From: Akkermansiaceae bacterium
Lineage (GTDB): Bacteria; Verrucomicrobiota; Verrucomicrobiia; Verrucomicrobiales; Akkermansiaceae
DNA: 64,000 bases
Reading direction: 5' to 3'
Assembly: GCA_024233115.1 (NCBI GenBank)
Contig: JACKQB010000003.1
Location: 310,001-374,000, forward strand
The stretch's first letter is position 1; each line of letters opens with the position of its first letter. The translations under genes were made by a program, and so were the position numbers. Of the stretch, positions 24,072 through 31,579 are shown piece by piece. The notes under the pieces were generated by a model. The model was not told where the DNA came from and did no database searches. It was given only the letters and a program-made list of their open reading frames with translations.

Positions 24072-25508
24072 ATGGATCTACTACTACTTCCCGCATTGAT
24101 CTTGATCCCGCTTGTAGCAGGCGTGGCCATCTTGCTGGGTGCACCGGCGCAACGCACAGCCTTGGCTGCGGCAGTGCTCAATGTGGCCGCCAGCCTCTAT
24201 CCTCTGATCACGTATTGGAAAACGCAGTGTGATTGCTGGGATTGGGGATTCCAGGTGCTCAGCAATCCGGAAATCAACCTCCGACTCGGTTTTGCATCGG
24301 GTGCCAGCGCAGTGATGCTCGCCCTGTCTGTGATTGTGACACTAGCCGCTGTGCACTCTGGCAAATGCCCTGAGGGCAGGGAAAGGCTCTGGTATTCCAG
24401 TTCCCTCTTCATCGCAGCGGGAGCCATCGGTGCCTTCCTCTCGTCCGATGTCTTTTTCTTCTACGCCTTCCACGAACTGGCGCTGATCCCGACATTCCTG
24501 ATGATCGGTATCCTTGGGCGGGGCGACCGCAAGGCTACGGCATGGAAAATCACCATCTACCTTGCGTTTGGATCGATTGTCTTGCTCGCCGGCCTCATCC
24601 TGGCCGTCACCCAGATGCCGTCGTGGTCGATTGCCGACCTCACCGCCGCCCCCAGGCATCAGAATGAAATCGCCCTGCTCCTGATCATCGGTTTTGGAAC
24701 CCTGGTTTCCCTGTTCCCCTTCCACAGCTGGGCGGCTTCTGCTTATGCGAGCGCCCCTGCTCCCGTCGCGATGTTACACGCGGGTGTGCTGAAAAAGTTC
24801 GGACTGTATGGCTTGTTAGTGATCGGGATGAAAGTAGCCCCCGACGGCATGCTGCACTGGCTGCCATGGATCTGTGTCCTCCTCCTCGGAAACATCATCT
24901 GGGTCGGACTGGTGACGATCAACCAGAAACGCCTTGACCTGATGTTGGGTAACTCCTCCGTGATGCACATGGGGTATATTTTCCTCGCCGTTGCAGCTCT
25001 TTCGGCCAACCCGGAAAACAGCATCGCCGAACCCGCCGCCGTGCTGCTGATGTTTGCGCACGGAATTTCCATCGCCCTGCTGTTCTCACTGGCCTCGGTG
25101 ATCGAAAGAAAAACCGGCACACTCGAAATCTCCCAGCTCGGCGGACTGGCCAAAACGGCTCCTGCACTCGCGTTTGTGTTCGGACTCGCCGGCATGGCAT
25201 CGATCGGCCTGCCCGGCCTCGCCAACTTCGCGGGTGAAATCATGGTGTTCTTTGCTGGCTTTGCCGATTGGAAACCTGCCGACGGCCTGGGCTGGGTGCA
25301 GGTCACCACCATCATCGCGCTTTGGGGGGTGGTGCTGGGCGCTGTTTACATGCTACGCGCCTACCGAAACACCTTCCAAGGCCCCCTGGTCAAAGCAACC
25401 GAAAGTGCCAGCGACATCGGCCTTTCTGAGAAAATCCCCACCTATTTCCTCGCCGCTACTTTGTTAGTGGTGGGCGTTTATCCTCATATCATTCTTCAAT
25501 TTCTATAG
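24072..25508 (+). CDS. nuoM: NADH-quinone oxidoreductase subunit M
   Basis: 478 aa antiporter-like subunit. FYAFHELALIPTFLMIGILG holds the conserved Glu; SLFPFHSWAASAYASAPAPV and MLHAGVLKKFGLYGLL are the middle helices; SVMHMGYIFLAV and GLANFAGEIMVFFAGF lie in the second half. It works in proton translocation next to NuoL and NuoN. It is 36 bp after nuoL and 34 bp before nuoN. Confidence 0.96.
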   Translation: MDLLLLPALILIPLVAGVAILLGAPAQRTALAAAVLNVAASLYPLITYWKTQCDCWDWGFQVLSNPEINLRLGFASGASAVMLALSVIVTLAAVHSGKCPEGRERLWYSSSLFIAAGAIGAFLSSDVFFFYAFHELALIPTFLMIGILGRGDRKATAWKITIYLAFGSIVLLAGLILAVTQMPSWSIADLTAAPRHQNEIALLLIIGFGTLVSLFPFHSWAASAYASAPAPVAMLHAGVLKKFGLYGLLVIGMKVAPDGMLHWLPWICVLLLGNIIWVGLVTINQKRLDLMLGNSSVMHMGYIFLAVAALSANPENSIAEPAAVLLMFAHGISIALLFSLASVIERKTGTLEISQLGGLAKTAPALAFVFGLAGMASIGLPGLANFAGEIMVFFAGFADWKPADGLGWVQVTTIIALWGVVLGAVYMLRAYRNTFQGPLVKATESASDIGLSEKIPTYFLAATLLVVGVYPHIILQFL

Positions 25509-25517
25509 CCCCTGAAC

Positions 25518-25535
25518 AAGTCCTATAGGACCTAT
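25518..25535 (+). repeat. AAGTCCTATAGGACCTAT repeat, nuoM-nuoN spacer copy
   Basis: Exact 18 bp copy of the sequence at 16345-16362, again 7 bp before the next start codon. GTCCTATAGGAC inside it is a perfect palindrome. Confidence 0.75.
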
Positions 25536-25542
25536 TTTCCCC

Positions 25543-26973
25543 ATGCAACCGCACATCATCGAATTCATCACCGTTGGCTTTGGTCTCGTCCTACTCATGT
25601 TCGAGGCGTTTTCCAACGGAAACAAATCACGTATCGGACTGATCGCGGCCGGAGGTCTGGCAGTGATTCTAGCTATGCTGTTCTGCCCGGCACCCGAGGG
25701 ATACGCCGTCCCAGGATGGATGGAGCGTTTTTACGGCGACAGTGCTGTCGCCCGGTTCTACAAAATCATCGCCGTGGTCAGCACTATCCTGGTGTTGTTG
25801 ATGGCGGTGGATTTCCACAAGGTTCTATCCAAGTTCACCACGGGTGACGACACCGGCTCTGGAACTGGAGAATTTTACTGCCTCCCCGTATTTGCCTGCG
25901 CGGGTCTGATGTGGATGGCATCGGCCAGGGACCTGGTTTCAATCTTTGTCGCCCTCGAGCTGGTGACGATCACCTTCTACGTAATGGTCGCCTACATGCG
26001 CCGCAACGTGGGCTCGGTGGAAGCTGGTGTTAAGTATCTCATCCTTGGAGCACTCTCCACGGGTTTTCTCGTGTATGGAATCGCATGGATCTATGGATCG
26101 TTGGGCACGACTGATGTCTCACTTTTCACCAGCGTTCTAGCAGAAGGAAAATTCAACCACACTTATTTGCTGTTTGGAATCGCACTCATCCTCATTGCGC
26201 TTGGATTCAAGGTGGGTGCCGTCCCGATGCAGCTCTGGATACCAGATGTCTACCAAGGCGCCCCTACCCCGGTTACCGCCTACCTTTCCGTCGCTTCAAA
26301 AGCCGCGGGATTCCTCGTATTGATGACTATCATTGAACCCTTCCTGGCCGCCGATGCCACAAGTTCATCGGTGACTCTTATTCTTTTGGTGATGACCGGA
26401 GCTACGTTGGTCTATGGCAACCTGTCTGCGATTTCCCAGAGTAACTTCAAACGACTTCTCGCCTACTCATCCATCGCCCATGCAGGCTTCCTGCTCATGG
26501 GCGTGGCCTCCGTAGGTTTTACCGCAGTGAGTTTCTACCTGGGCACCTACCTGCTGATGACATTCGCCGCATTCTACGTGCTTGCGTTGATCCGTGCTGA
26601 GGAGGAAAGCGACGAAATTGATGCCTTTGACGGACTCGGAACAAGGAACCCGGTTCTTGCGATTGCCTTGACGATTGCCATGGCCGCTCTGGCAGGCGTC
26701 CCTCTTACTGCCGGGTTCTGGGGTAAGTTCCTTATTTTCAAATCAGCCATCACAGCCGAAGTCAGCTGGTGGTTGATCGGCATCGCCTTTGTCAGTGTGG
26801 CCGCGGGGTTCTACTACTACTTAAAAGTGGTCAAGGCGATGTATTGGAATGCGCCACGGAATGAGAAGGCGATAGCTGTTCCGACGATCACCATGGTGGT
26901 TCTTGCCGCGCTGACCATTGCGATTGTCTTTCTGGGTGTTTACCCGCAGCCGATTCTTGACCTGCTACGGTAG
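25543..26973 (+). CDS. nuoN: NADH-quinone oxidoreductase subunit N
   Basis: 476 aa antiporter-like subunit. VALELVTITFYVMVAYMRRN includes the conserved Glu; AVPMQLWIPDVYQGAPTPVT and RLLAYSSIAHAGFLLMG are diagnostic. It ends the complex I cluster. Its TAG stop (26971-26973) lies within a GTAGGACA-family repeat (26970-26995), so the repeat inserted at, or created, the present C-terminus (DLLR). Confidence 0.96.
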   Translation: MQPHIIEFITVGFGLVLLMFEAFSNGNKSRIGLIAAGGLAVILAMLFCPAPEGYAVPGWMERFYGDSAVARFYKIIAVVSTILVLLMAVDFHKVLSKFTTGDDTGSGTGEFYCLPVFACAGLMWMASARDLVSIFVALELVTITFYVMVAYMRRNVGSVEAGVKYLILGALSTGFLVYGIAWIYGSLGTTDVSLFTSVLAEGKFNHTYLLFGIALILIALGFKVGAVPMQLWIPDVYQGAPTPVTAYLSVASKAAGFLVLMTIIEPFLAADATSSSVTLILLVMTGATLVYGNLSAISQSNFKRLLAYSSIAHAGFLLMGVASVGFTAVSFYLGTYLLMTFAAFYVLALIRAEEESDEIDAFDGLGTRNPVLAIALTIAMAALAGVPLTAGFWGKFLIFKSAITAEVSWWLIGIAFVSVAAGFYYYLKVVKAMYWNAPRNEKAIAVPTITMVVLAALTIAIVFLGVYPQPILDLLR

Positions 26974-27040
26974 GACAGCTTTGTAAGCTGTCGGCTACCC
27001 TTGCTGCTCATCCTGCCGACAAGTTACAAACTTGTCCTAC
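26970..27040. repeat. Inverted pair of GTAGGACA-family repeats after nuoN
   Basis: Copy 26970-26995 (GTAGGACAGC...GCTGTCGGC) and copy 27015-27040 in inverse orientation (GCCGACAAG...CTTGTCCTAC) face each other across 19 bp. Each also forms its own hairpin. The pair sits between nuoN and the XapX-type gene and could act as a terminator-like or mRNA-stabilising structure at the end of the operon. Confidence 0.75.
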
Positions 27041-27065
27041 TTTTTGAATGCTGTAGACTGGGGGC

Positions 27066-27236
27066 ATGATTAACGTCGTTCTGCTCTCTCTCGTTACCGG
27101 ACTAGTCGTCGGTATTCTTTTTACAGCCCTCAAACTCCCGGTCCCGGCACCGAATGCCTTGGCAGGGGTGATGGGCATAGTGGGCATCTACCTTGGTTCT
27201 GAAATCTGGTCCTACATTCATAAACTTTTCTCTTAA
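27066..27236 (+). CDS. XapX-domain small membrane protein
   Basis: 56 aa; direct translation gives MINVVLLSLVTGLVVGILFT, then ALKLPVPAPNALAGVMGIVG and IYLGSEIWSYIHKLFS. The two helices around the LPVPAPNxLAGVMGIxGIYLG core match the XapX (DUF1427) family, named from the E. coli xanthosine operon region. Its role is unknown. The stop lies 2 bp before deoA, so it heads the nucleoside salvage run, a context that suits the family name. The start is preceded by CTGGGGGC, a weak ribosome site. Confidence 0.82.
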   Translation: MINVVLLSLVTGLVVGILFTALKLPVPAPNALAGVMGIVGIYLGSEIWSYIHKLFS

Positions 27237-27238
27237 CG

Positions 27239-28555
27239 ATGCTCCCCCAGGAAATCATCCGAAGAAAACGTGATGGGCTTACACTGACCGACCGGGAAGT
27301 TCAGTTTTTCTCGAATGGGATAGCCGACGGCTCGATCAGCGAAGGGCAGATTGCCGCCTTTGCCATGGCTGTCTTTTTCCAGGGCATGTCCCCCGGAGAA
27401 GCCGCAGCCCTCACCCTGGCAATGCGTGACACGGGTGACGTGCTTGTTTGGGAAAACGAAAACCTCCCCGGTCCGATTATTGATAAACATTCAACCGGTG
27501 GCGTTGGCGACGGGGTTTCGCTCATGCTCGGCCCCCTGCTCGCGGCATGCGGCGGCTATGTCCCGATGATTTCGGGTCGGGGGCTTGGACACACCGGAGG
27601 AACGCTCGACAAGCTGGATTCGATTCCGGGATACAACTCCACGCCGGATACCGCTCTGTTTAAAAAAACCGTGCGGGAATGTGGTGTCGCGATCATCGGC
27701 CAAACCGGAGATCTCGCGCCCGCCGACAAGCGGTTTTATGCCACCCGCGACATCACCGCCACCGTGGAGTCAATCCCGCTGATCACCGCGTCTATTCTCT
27801 CAAAAAAATTCGCCGCAGGTCTCGATTGCCTGGTCATGGATGTCAAAACCGGCTCCGGTGCCTTTATGCCTACCCACGACGACTCGGTGGCACTGGCACG
27901 GAGCATCGTCGATATTGGCAATGCGGCGGGGGTGAAAACCAGCGCCCTGATCACCGACATGAACCAGCCACTCGGCTCGACGGCGGGTAATGCGGTCGAG
28001 GTGCGCGAGGCGATCGATTTCCTCACCCACGAAAAACAAAACCCTCGCCTGCTGCAAGTGGTGTTCGCCCTCTGCACCGAACTCCTCATGCTCGGCGAAC
28101 TCGCCGACAACCCGGCGGATGCGCACGCCATGTTAGAATGCGAACTGGCAAGCGGCAGGGCGGCGGAACGGTTGGGCAACATGGTGCATTCCCTGGGTGG
28201 ACCAAGTGACCTGATAGAGCACCCGGACAAGTATCTCGCCAAGGCCAGCGTGGTGAAAGCCGTGCAGTCCGCCGAAACCGGCTACGTCTCCGCCATCGAC
28301 ACCCGGGCCCTGGGCATGGCGGTGGTCGAGCTAGGTGGAGGACGTAAGCGAACGGAAGACGACATCGACCCGGCTGTCGGATTGACCGACTTCATCACAG
28401 TGGGTGAAACAACGGACCGACCGCTGGCGACGATCCACGCCCGCAGTGAGGCCGACTGGGAACAGGCGGCGGAAAAAATAAAAGCCGCGGTCACCGTGTC
28501 GGACCACGCCCCGGACGCACTGCCCGTGATTTACCAAACCATTTCCCCTGAGTGA
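27239..28555 (+). CDS. deoA: Thymidine/pyrimidine-nucleoside phosphorylase
   Basis: 438 aa. KHSTGGVGDGVSL (about 83-95) is the phosphate-binding motif, GRGLGHTGGTLDKLDSIPGY (about 114-133) the family signature and MDVKTGSGAFMP the active-site segment. It splits thymidine or deoxyuridine with phosphate into base and deoxyribose-1-phosphate, which DeoB (next gene) converts to the 5-phosphate. Length matches DeoA. It is separated from deoB by 15 bp that belong to a repeat element. Confidence 0.95.
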   Translation: MLPQEIIRRKRDGLTLTDREVQFFSNGIADGSISEGQIAAFAMAVFFQGMSPGEAAALTLAMRDTGDVLVWENENLPGPIIDKHSTGGVGDGVSLMLGPLLAACGGYVPMISGRGLGHTGGTLDKLDSIPGYNSTPDTALFKKTVRECGVAIIGQTGDLAPADKRFYATRDITATVESIPLITASILSKKFAAGLDCLVMDVKTGSGAFMPTHDDSVALARSIVDIGNAAGVKTSALITDMNQPLGSTAGNAVEVREAIDFLTHEKQNPRLLQVVFALCTELLMLGELADNPADAHAMLECELASGRAAERLGNMVHSLGGPSDLIEHPDKYLAKASVVKAVQSAETGYVSAIDTRALGMAVVELGGGRKRTEDDIDPAVGLTDFITVGETTDRPLATIHARSEADWEQAAEKIKAAVTVSDHAPDALPVIYQTISPE

Positions 28556-28567
28556 GTAACCCGCCCT

Positions 28568-28696
28568 GGAGTGCGGCGAGCAATCGCCGCTTTCAGCACA
28601 GGGCACATCGACATCAAACCCGTGCCCGCCCATCGACAAGATACCGCAGAACAACCGCAAGGGCTTATCCAAAGCGGTGATTGCTCACCGCACACC
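28568..28696. repeat. GGAGTGC...GCTTT repeat pair across the deoB start
   Basis: Left arm 28568-28593 (GGAGTGCGGCGAGCAATCGC, then CGCTTT) and right arm 28671-28696 are inverted copies, matching at 23 of 26 positions, and each arm folds on itself around the GCAAT core. The frame GGAGTGC-stem-GCTTT is shared with the 7827-7994 element, but the stem sequence differs. The element lies exactly where the native deoB start should be. Confidence 0.7.
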
Positions 28697-29899
28697 ACGG
28701 CCCGCGTCATCTGGCTTGTCCTCGATTCCCTCGGTATCGGGTCGGCTGCCGATGCGGAAAAGTTTGGCGACGCCGGCGCGGACACCCTGGGCCACATCGC
28801 GCGGCATTTCTCTCAACAAGGCGAAGCGCTGCACTTACCCAACATGGCGTCCCTCGGCCTGCTTCACGCCTACCGCACGAGCACCGGGGTCTTTCCCGAT
28901 AGCATGACCGCTCCGGACTCCTTGTTAGGAAGCCACGCCTGCGCCAGGGAAATTTCATCGGGCAAGGATACTCCGAGCGGCCACTGGGAAATGGCGGGTG
29001 TCCCCGCACTCTGGGACTGGGGGTATTTCCACGACCATGAGAACTCTTTTCCCCAGAAAATACTCGATCAGATTGTCAGCCGATCCGGCATCCCCGGATA
29101 CCTCGGCAACTGCCACGCCTCCGGCACGGAAATCATCGCCCGGCTCGGCGGGGAACACATGCGCACCGGCAAACCGATCCTCTACACCTCCGCCGACAGC
29201 GTCTTCCAGATCGCCTGCCACGAGGAAAGCTTTGGACTGAAAAACCTCTATCAACTTTGCAAAATCTGCCGTGAGATCCTGGAACCGCTGAACATCGGCA
29301 GGGTGATTGCGCGGCCATTCACCGGCAGCTCCGCGGAAAACTTCCAGCGCACCGGCAACCGCCACGATTACGCCTTGGAGCCCCCCAGCCCGACCGTGCT
29401 GCAGAAACTGGTCGATGCCGGCGGCACGGTGATCGGCGTGGGGAAAATCGGCGACATCTTCGCCCACACCGGCATGAGCGAGGAGATCCGCGCATCCGGC
29501 CACGAGGCGCTATGGAAAGAAACCATGTCGGCGATGGATCGGGCTCCGGAAAAAAGCATCGTCATGACCAACTTCGTCGATTTCGACGCCGTTTACGGCC
29601 ACCGCCGCGACCCCCAGGGCTACGGCGAAGCACTGGAAGAATTTGATCGCCAACTGCCTCTGTTATTTGAAAAAATGAATGTCCACGACTTACTCATCCT
29701 CACCGCTGACCACGGCAACGACCCCACCTGGAAAGGCACCGACCACACCCGCGAGCACGTCCCGATTTTACTCTATCAGAAAAACACACACCCCGCAGAT
29801 CTAGGCCTCCGCAACACCTTCGCCGACATCGCCCAAACCATCGCCCGAATTTTCCAGCTCTCCCCCTTCAACCATGGAGAGCAATTGATTGACGAGTGA
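28571..29899 (+). CDS. deoB: Phosphopentomutase
   Basis: Up to 442 aa. The conserved protein begins at RVIWLVLDSLGIGSAADAEK (about residue 46); DTLGH, SGKDTPSGHWEMAG (nucleophile Thr) and LTADHGNDPTWKGTDHTREH (metal ligands) are intact. It interconverts (deoxy)ribose-1- and 5-phosphate. Only GTG starts exist before the conserved part (28571 and 28622), and both lie inside the repeat pair at 28568-28696. The 44-residue lead (MRRAIAAFSTGHIDIKPVPA...) is therefore translated repeat, or translation starts at GTG 28622. The stop is embedded in the heptamer array of cassette 3. Confidence 0.92.
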   Translation: MRRAIAAFSTGHIDIKPVPAHRQDTAEQPQGLIQSGDCSPHTTARVIWLVLDSLGIGSAADAEKFGDAGADTLGHIARHFSQQGEALHLPNMASLGLLHAYRTSTGVFPDSMTAPDSLLGSHACAREISSGKDTPSGHWEMAGVPALWDWGYFHDHENSFPQKILDQIVSRSGIPGYLGNCHASGTEIIARLGGEHMRTGKPILYTSADSVFQIACHEESFGLKNLYQLCKICREILEPLNIGRVIARPFTGSSAENFQRTGNRHDYALEPPSPTVLQKLVDAGGTVIGVGKIGDIFAHTGMSEEIRASGHEALWKETMSAMDRAPEKSIVMTNFVDFDAVYGHRRDPQGYGEALEEFDRQLPLLFEKMNVHDLLILTADHGNDPTWKGTDHTREHVPILLYQKNTHPADLGLRNTFADIAQTIARIFQLSPFNHGEQLIDE

Positions 29900-29955
29900 C
29901 GAGTGACGAGTGACGAGTGATGATTGTTGATTGTTGATTGTTGATTGTTGATTGT
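29891..29955 (+). repeat. Tandem heptamer arrays after deoB
   Basis: Four perfect copies of GACGAGT (29891-29918) are followed by five copies of TGATTGT (29921-29955). The first copy encodes the last Asp-Glu and stop of deoB. The junction of the two arrays forms the left inverted repeat of cassette 3, so the arrays look like slippage expansions of that repeat. Confidence 0.85.
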
Positions 29956-30374
29956 TGAAATTAGAAGTTACAAGAATGATGAAACAAAAAAAACCACAGG
30001 ATCTGGAGGATCGACTGATCGATTTTTCCATACGCGTTATCAAGGTTATAGAATCACTACCTAATTCAAAAGCTGGAAATCACATCTCGGGACAGCTACT
30101 CAGGTCAGGAACCTCGCCTGCACCCAATTACGGTGAAGCCCAAAGCGCGGAATCACGGAAAGATTTCATCCATAAAATGAAGATTTCCCTCAAGGAGCTT
30201 CGTGAATCATTGATCTGGCTCAAGATCATTGAAAGGAAACCATTGTGCAATCCGAGCAAACTAACAAAAATCATGCAAGAGTGCGACGAACTCATCTCCA
30301 TCTTCGTCACCAGCGTCAAAACCGCCGAGCATGGCAAGTCCTGAACTTCAAAAATCATCACTCATCACTCGCCA
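29904..30374. mobile_element. Candidate four-helix-bundle cassette 3, with terminal inverted repeats
   Basis: Left repeat 29904-29930 (starts TGACGAGTGACGAGTGATG) and right repeat 30348-30374 (read in reverse, starts TGGCGAGTGATGAGTGATG) match at 24 of 27 positions. The left one is expanded by heptamer slippage on both sides. The enclosed gene is a third S23/IVP protein. Sequences differ from cassettes 1 and 2, but the layout is the same: inverted repeat, gene in operon direction, inverted repeat, next gene 21-36 bp later or directly adjacent. Confidence 0.6.
29976..30344 (+). CDS. Four-helix-bundle protein (S23/IVP family), copy 3
   Basis: 122 aa from the first ATG of an ATGATG pair at 29976; an upstream TTG in the repeat is less likely. 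LEDRLIDFSIRVIKVIESLP, ISGQLLRSGTSPAPNYGEAQ and DFIHKMKISLKELRESLIWL are characteristic of the subgroup with NYGEAQ in place of NIAEG. The gene is AT-rich against GC-rich deo neighbours and interrupts deoB-deoD in the same orientation. The function is unknown. Confidence 0.88.
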   Translation: MMKQKKPQDLEDRLIDFSIRVIKVIESLPNSKAGNHISGQLLRSGTSPAPNYGEAQSAESRKDFIHKMKISLKELRESLIWLKIIERKPLCNPSKLTKIMQECDELISIFVTSVKTAEHGKS

Positions 30375-30395
30375 ATCATCAATCCAACTCCGCCC

Positions 30396-31124
30396 ATGAC
30401 TCCCCACATCCATGCCCAGCCCGGCGACTTCGCCGCCACCTGCCTGCTTCCCGGCGACCCCCTGCGGGCGCAGTACATTGCCGAAACCTTTCTCACCAAT
30501 GTCAGGCAGGTGAACACGGTGCGCAACATGCTCGGCTTCACCGGCAGCTTCCAGGGCACGCCGGTCTCCGTCATGGGCAGCGGCATGGGTATCCCGTCGA
30601 TTTCCATCTACGCCAAGGAGTTGATCACTGAGTACGGCGTAAAAAACCTGATTCGCGTGGGAAGCTGCGGTGCTGTTAGTCCTGATGTCAAAGTGCGCGA
30701 TGTACTTATCGGCATGGGGGCAAGCACGGATTCGGCGGTGAATCGTCAGCGGTTTCAAGGCCACGACTACGCAGCCATCGCCAGCTATCCGCTGCTGAAA
30801 GCCCTTAATGACGCGGCAGCGGAACTGGGTATCCCCGTGACCAACGGCAATATGTTTTCAGCCGACCTTTTTTACTCACCGAACCCCTCGATGTTCGATA
30901 CGATGGAAAAGATGAATATTCTCGGTATTGAGATGGAGGCAGCGGGCTTGTATGGCATCGCGACCGAATACGGTGCGCATGCAGCGGCCATCTGCACGGT
31001 GTCCGACCATATCCGCACGGGAGAAGCCACAACCGCCGCCGAACGACAGTCGAGTTTCGAGGAAATGATGCACATCGCCCTTGAAGCCACCAAGTTGATC
31101 CACGCCAACCCAACGATCGCCTGA
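30396..31124 (+). CDS. deoD: Purine-nucleoside phosphorylase, DeoD type
   Basis: 242 aa. LPGDPLRAQYIAETFL, MGSGMGIPSISIYAKELI and RVGSCGAV are the phosphate and ribose sites of hexameric DeoD; GIEMEAAGLYGIA and CTVSDHIRTGE hold the catalytic Glu and Asp. It phosphorolyses (deoxy)purine nucleosides, feeding (deoxy)ribose-1-phosphate to DeoB. The stop overlaps the cdd start (TGATG). Confidence 0.95.
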   Translation: MTPHIHAQPGDFAATCLLPGDPLRAQYIAETFLTNVRQVNTVRNMLGFTGSFQGTPVSVMGSGMGIPSISIYAKELITEYGVKNLIRVGSCGAVSPDVKVRDVLIGMGASTDSAVNRQRFQGHDYAAIASYPLLKALNDAAAELGIPVTNGNMFSADLFYSPNPSMFDTMEKMNILGIEMEAAGLYGIATEYGAHAAAICTVSDHIRTGEATTAAERQSSFEEMMHIALEATKLIHANPTIA

Positions 31125-31513
31125 TGACAGCCGGGGAGTTAGCCAAAATAGCCGCCGAAGCACGCGCTTCGGCGTATGCACCGTATTCGAAATTTGATGT
31201 CGGAGCTGCCCTACTGGCTGAAAATGGTGCCATCTTCACCGGCTGCAACGTGGAAAACGCATCCTACGGCCTGACCATCTGTGCTGAGCGCGCGGCTGTC
31301 TTCAAAGCAGTTTCCGAGGGTGTCAGAACCTTTTCCGCCATCGCCATCGCGGTGCCCGGTGCCGCCAGCCCCTGTGGGGCATGCCGACAGGTTCTCAACG
31401 AGTTCAATCCTGCCATGAAGGTCTATCTGGCGGATGAAAACGGCATCCTGTCACGACAGACCACGCTCGATGTCTTGCTTCCGGATGCGTTCGGCCCGGA
31501 AAACCTTGATTAA
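31124..31513 (+). CDS. cdd: Cytidine deaminase
   Basis: 129 aa, homotetrameric type. GCNVENASYGLTICAERAAV (about 38-57) includes the catalytic Glu and first zinc Cys, and PCGACRQVLNEF (about 83-94) gives the other two zinc cysteines. It deaminates cytidine and deoxycytidine, supplying substrate for DeoA. Overlap with deoD by the TGATG junction shows translational coupling. It closes the nucleoside salvage run. Confidence 0.95.
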   Translation: MTAGELAKIAAEARASAYAPYSKFDVGAALLAENGAIFTGCNVENASYGLTICAERAAVFKAVSEGVRTFSAIAIAVPGAASPCGACRQVLNEFNPAMKVYLADENGILSRQTTLDVLLPDAFGPENLD

Positions 31514-31579
31514 GACGACAATTCCCTTTCCCCGGGGGCAAATTTCGCCTATTTCCCGTGCAGCGAATTTTTCTTATTC

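Noticed and set aside
29891..29955. CRISPR-like array
   Set aside because: The units are 7 bp tandem copies without spacers, and no cas genes are near; they are slippage repeats.
18162..30344. Diversity-generating retroelement, because S23 proteins resemble Avd
   Set aside because: No reverse transcriptase, template repeat or variable repeat could be seen in the window.
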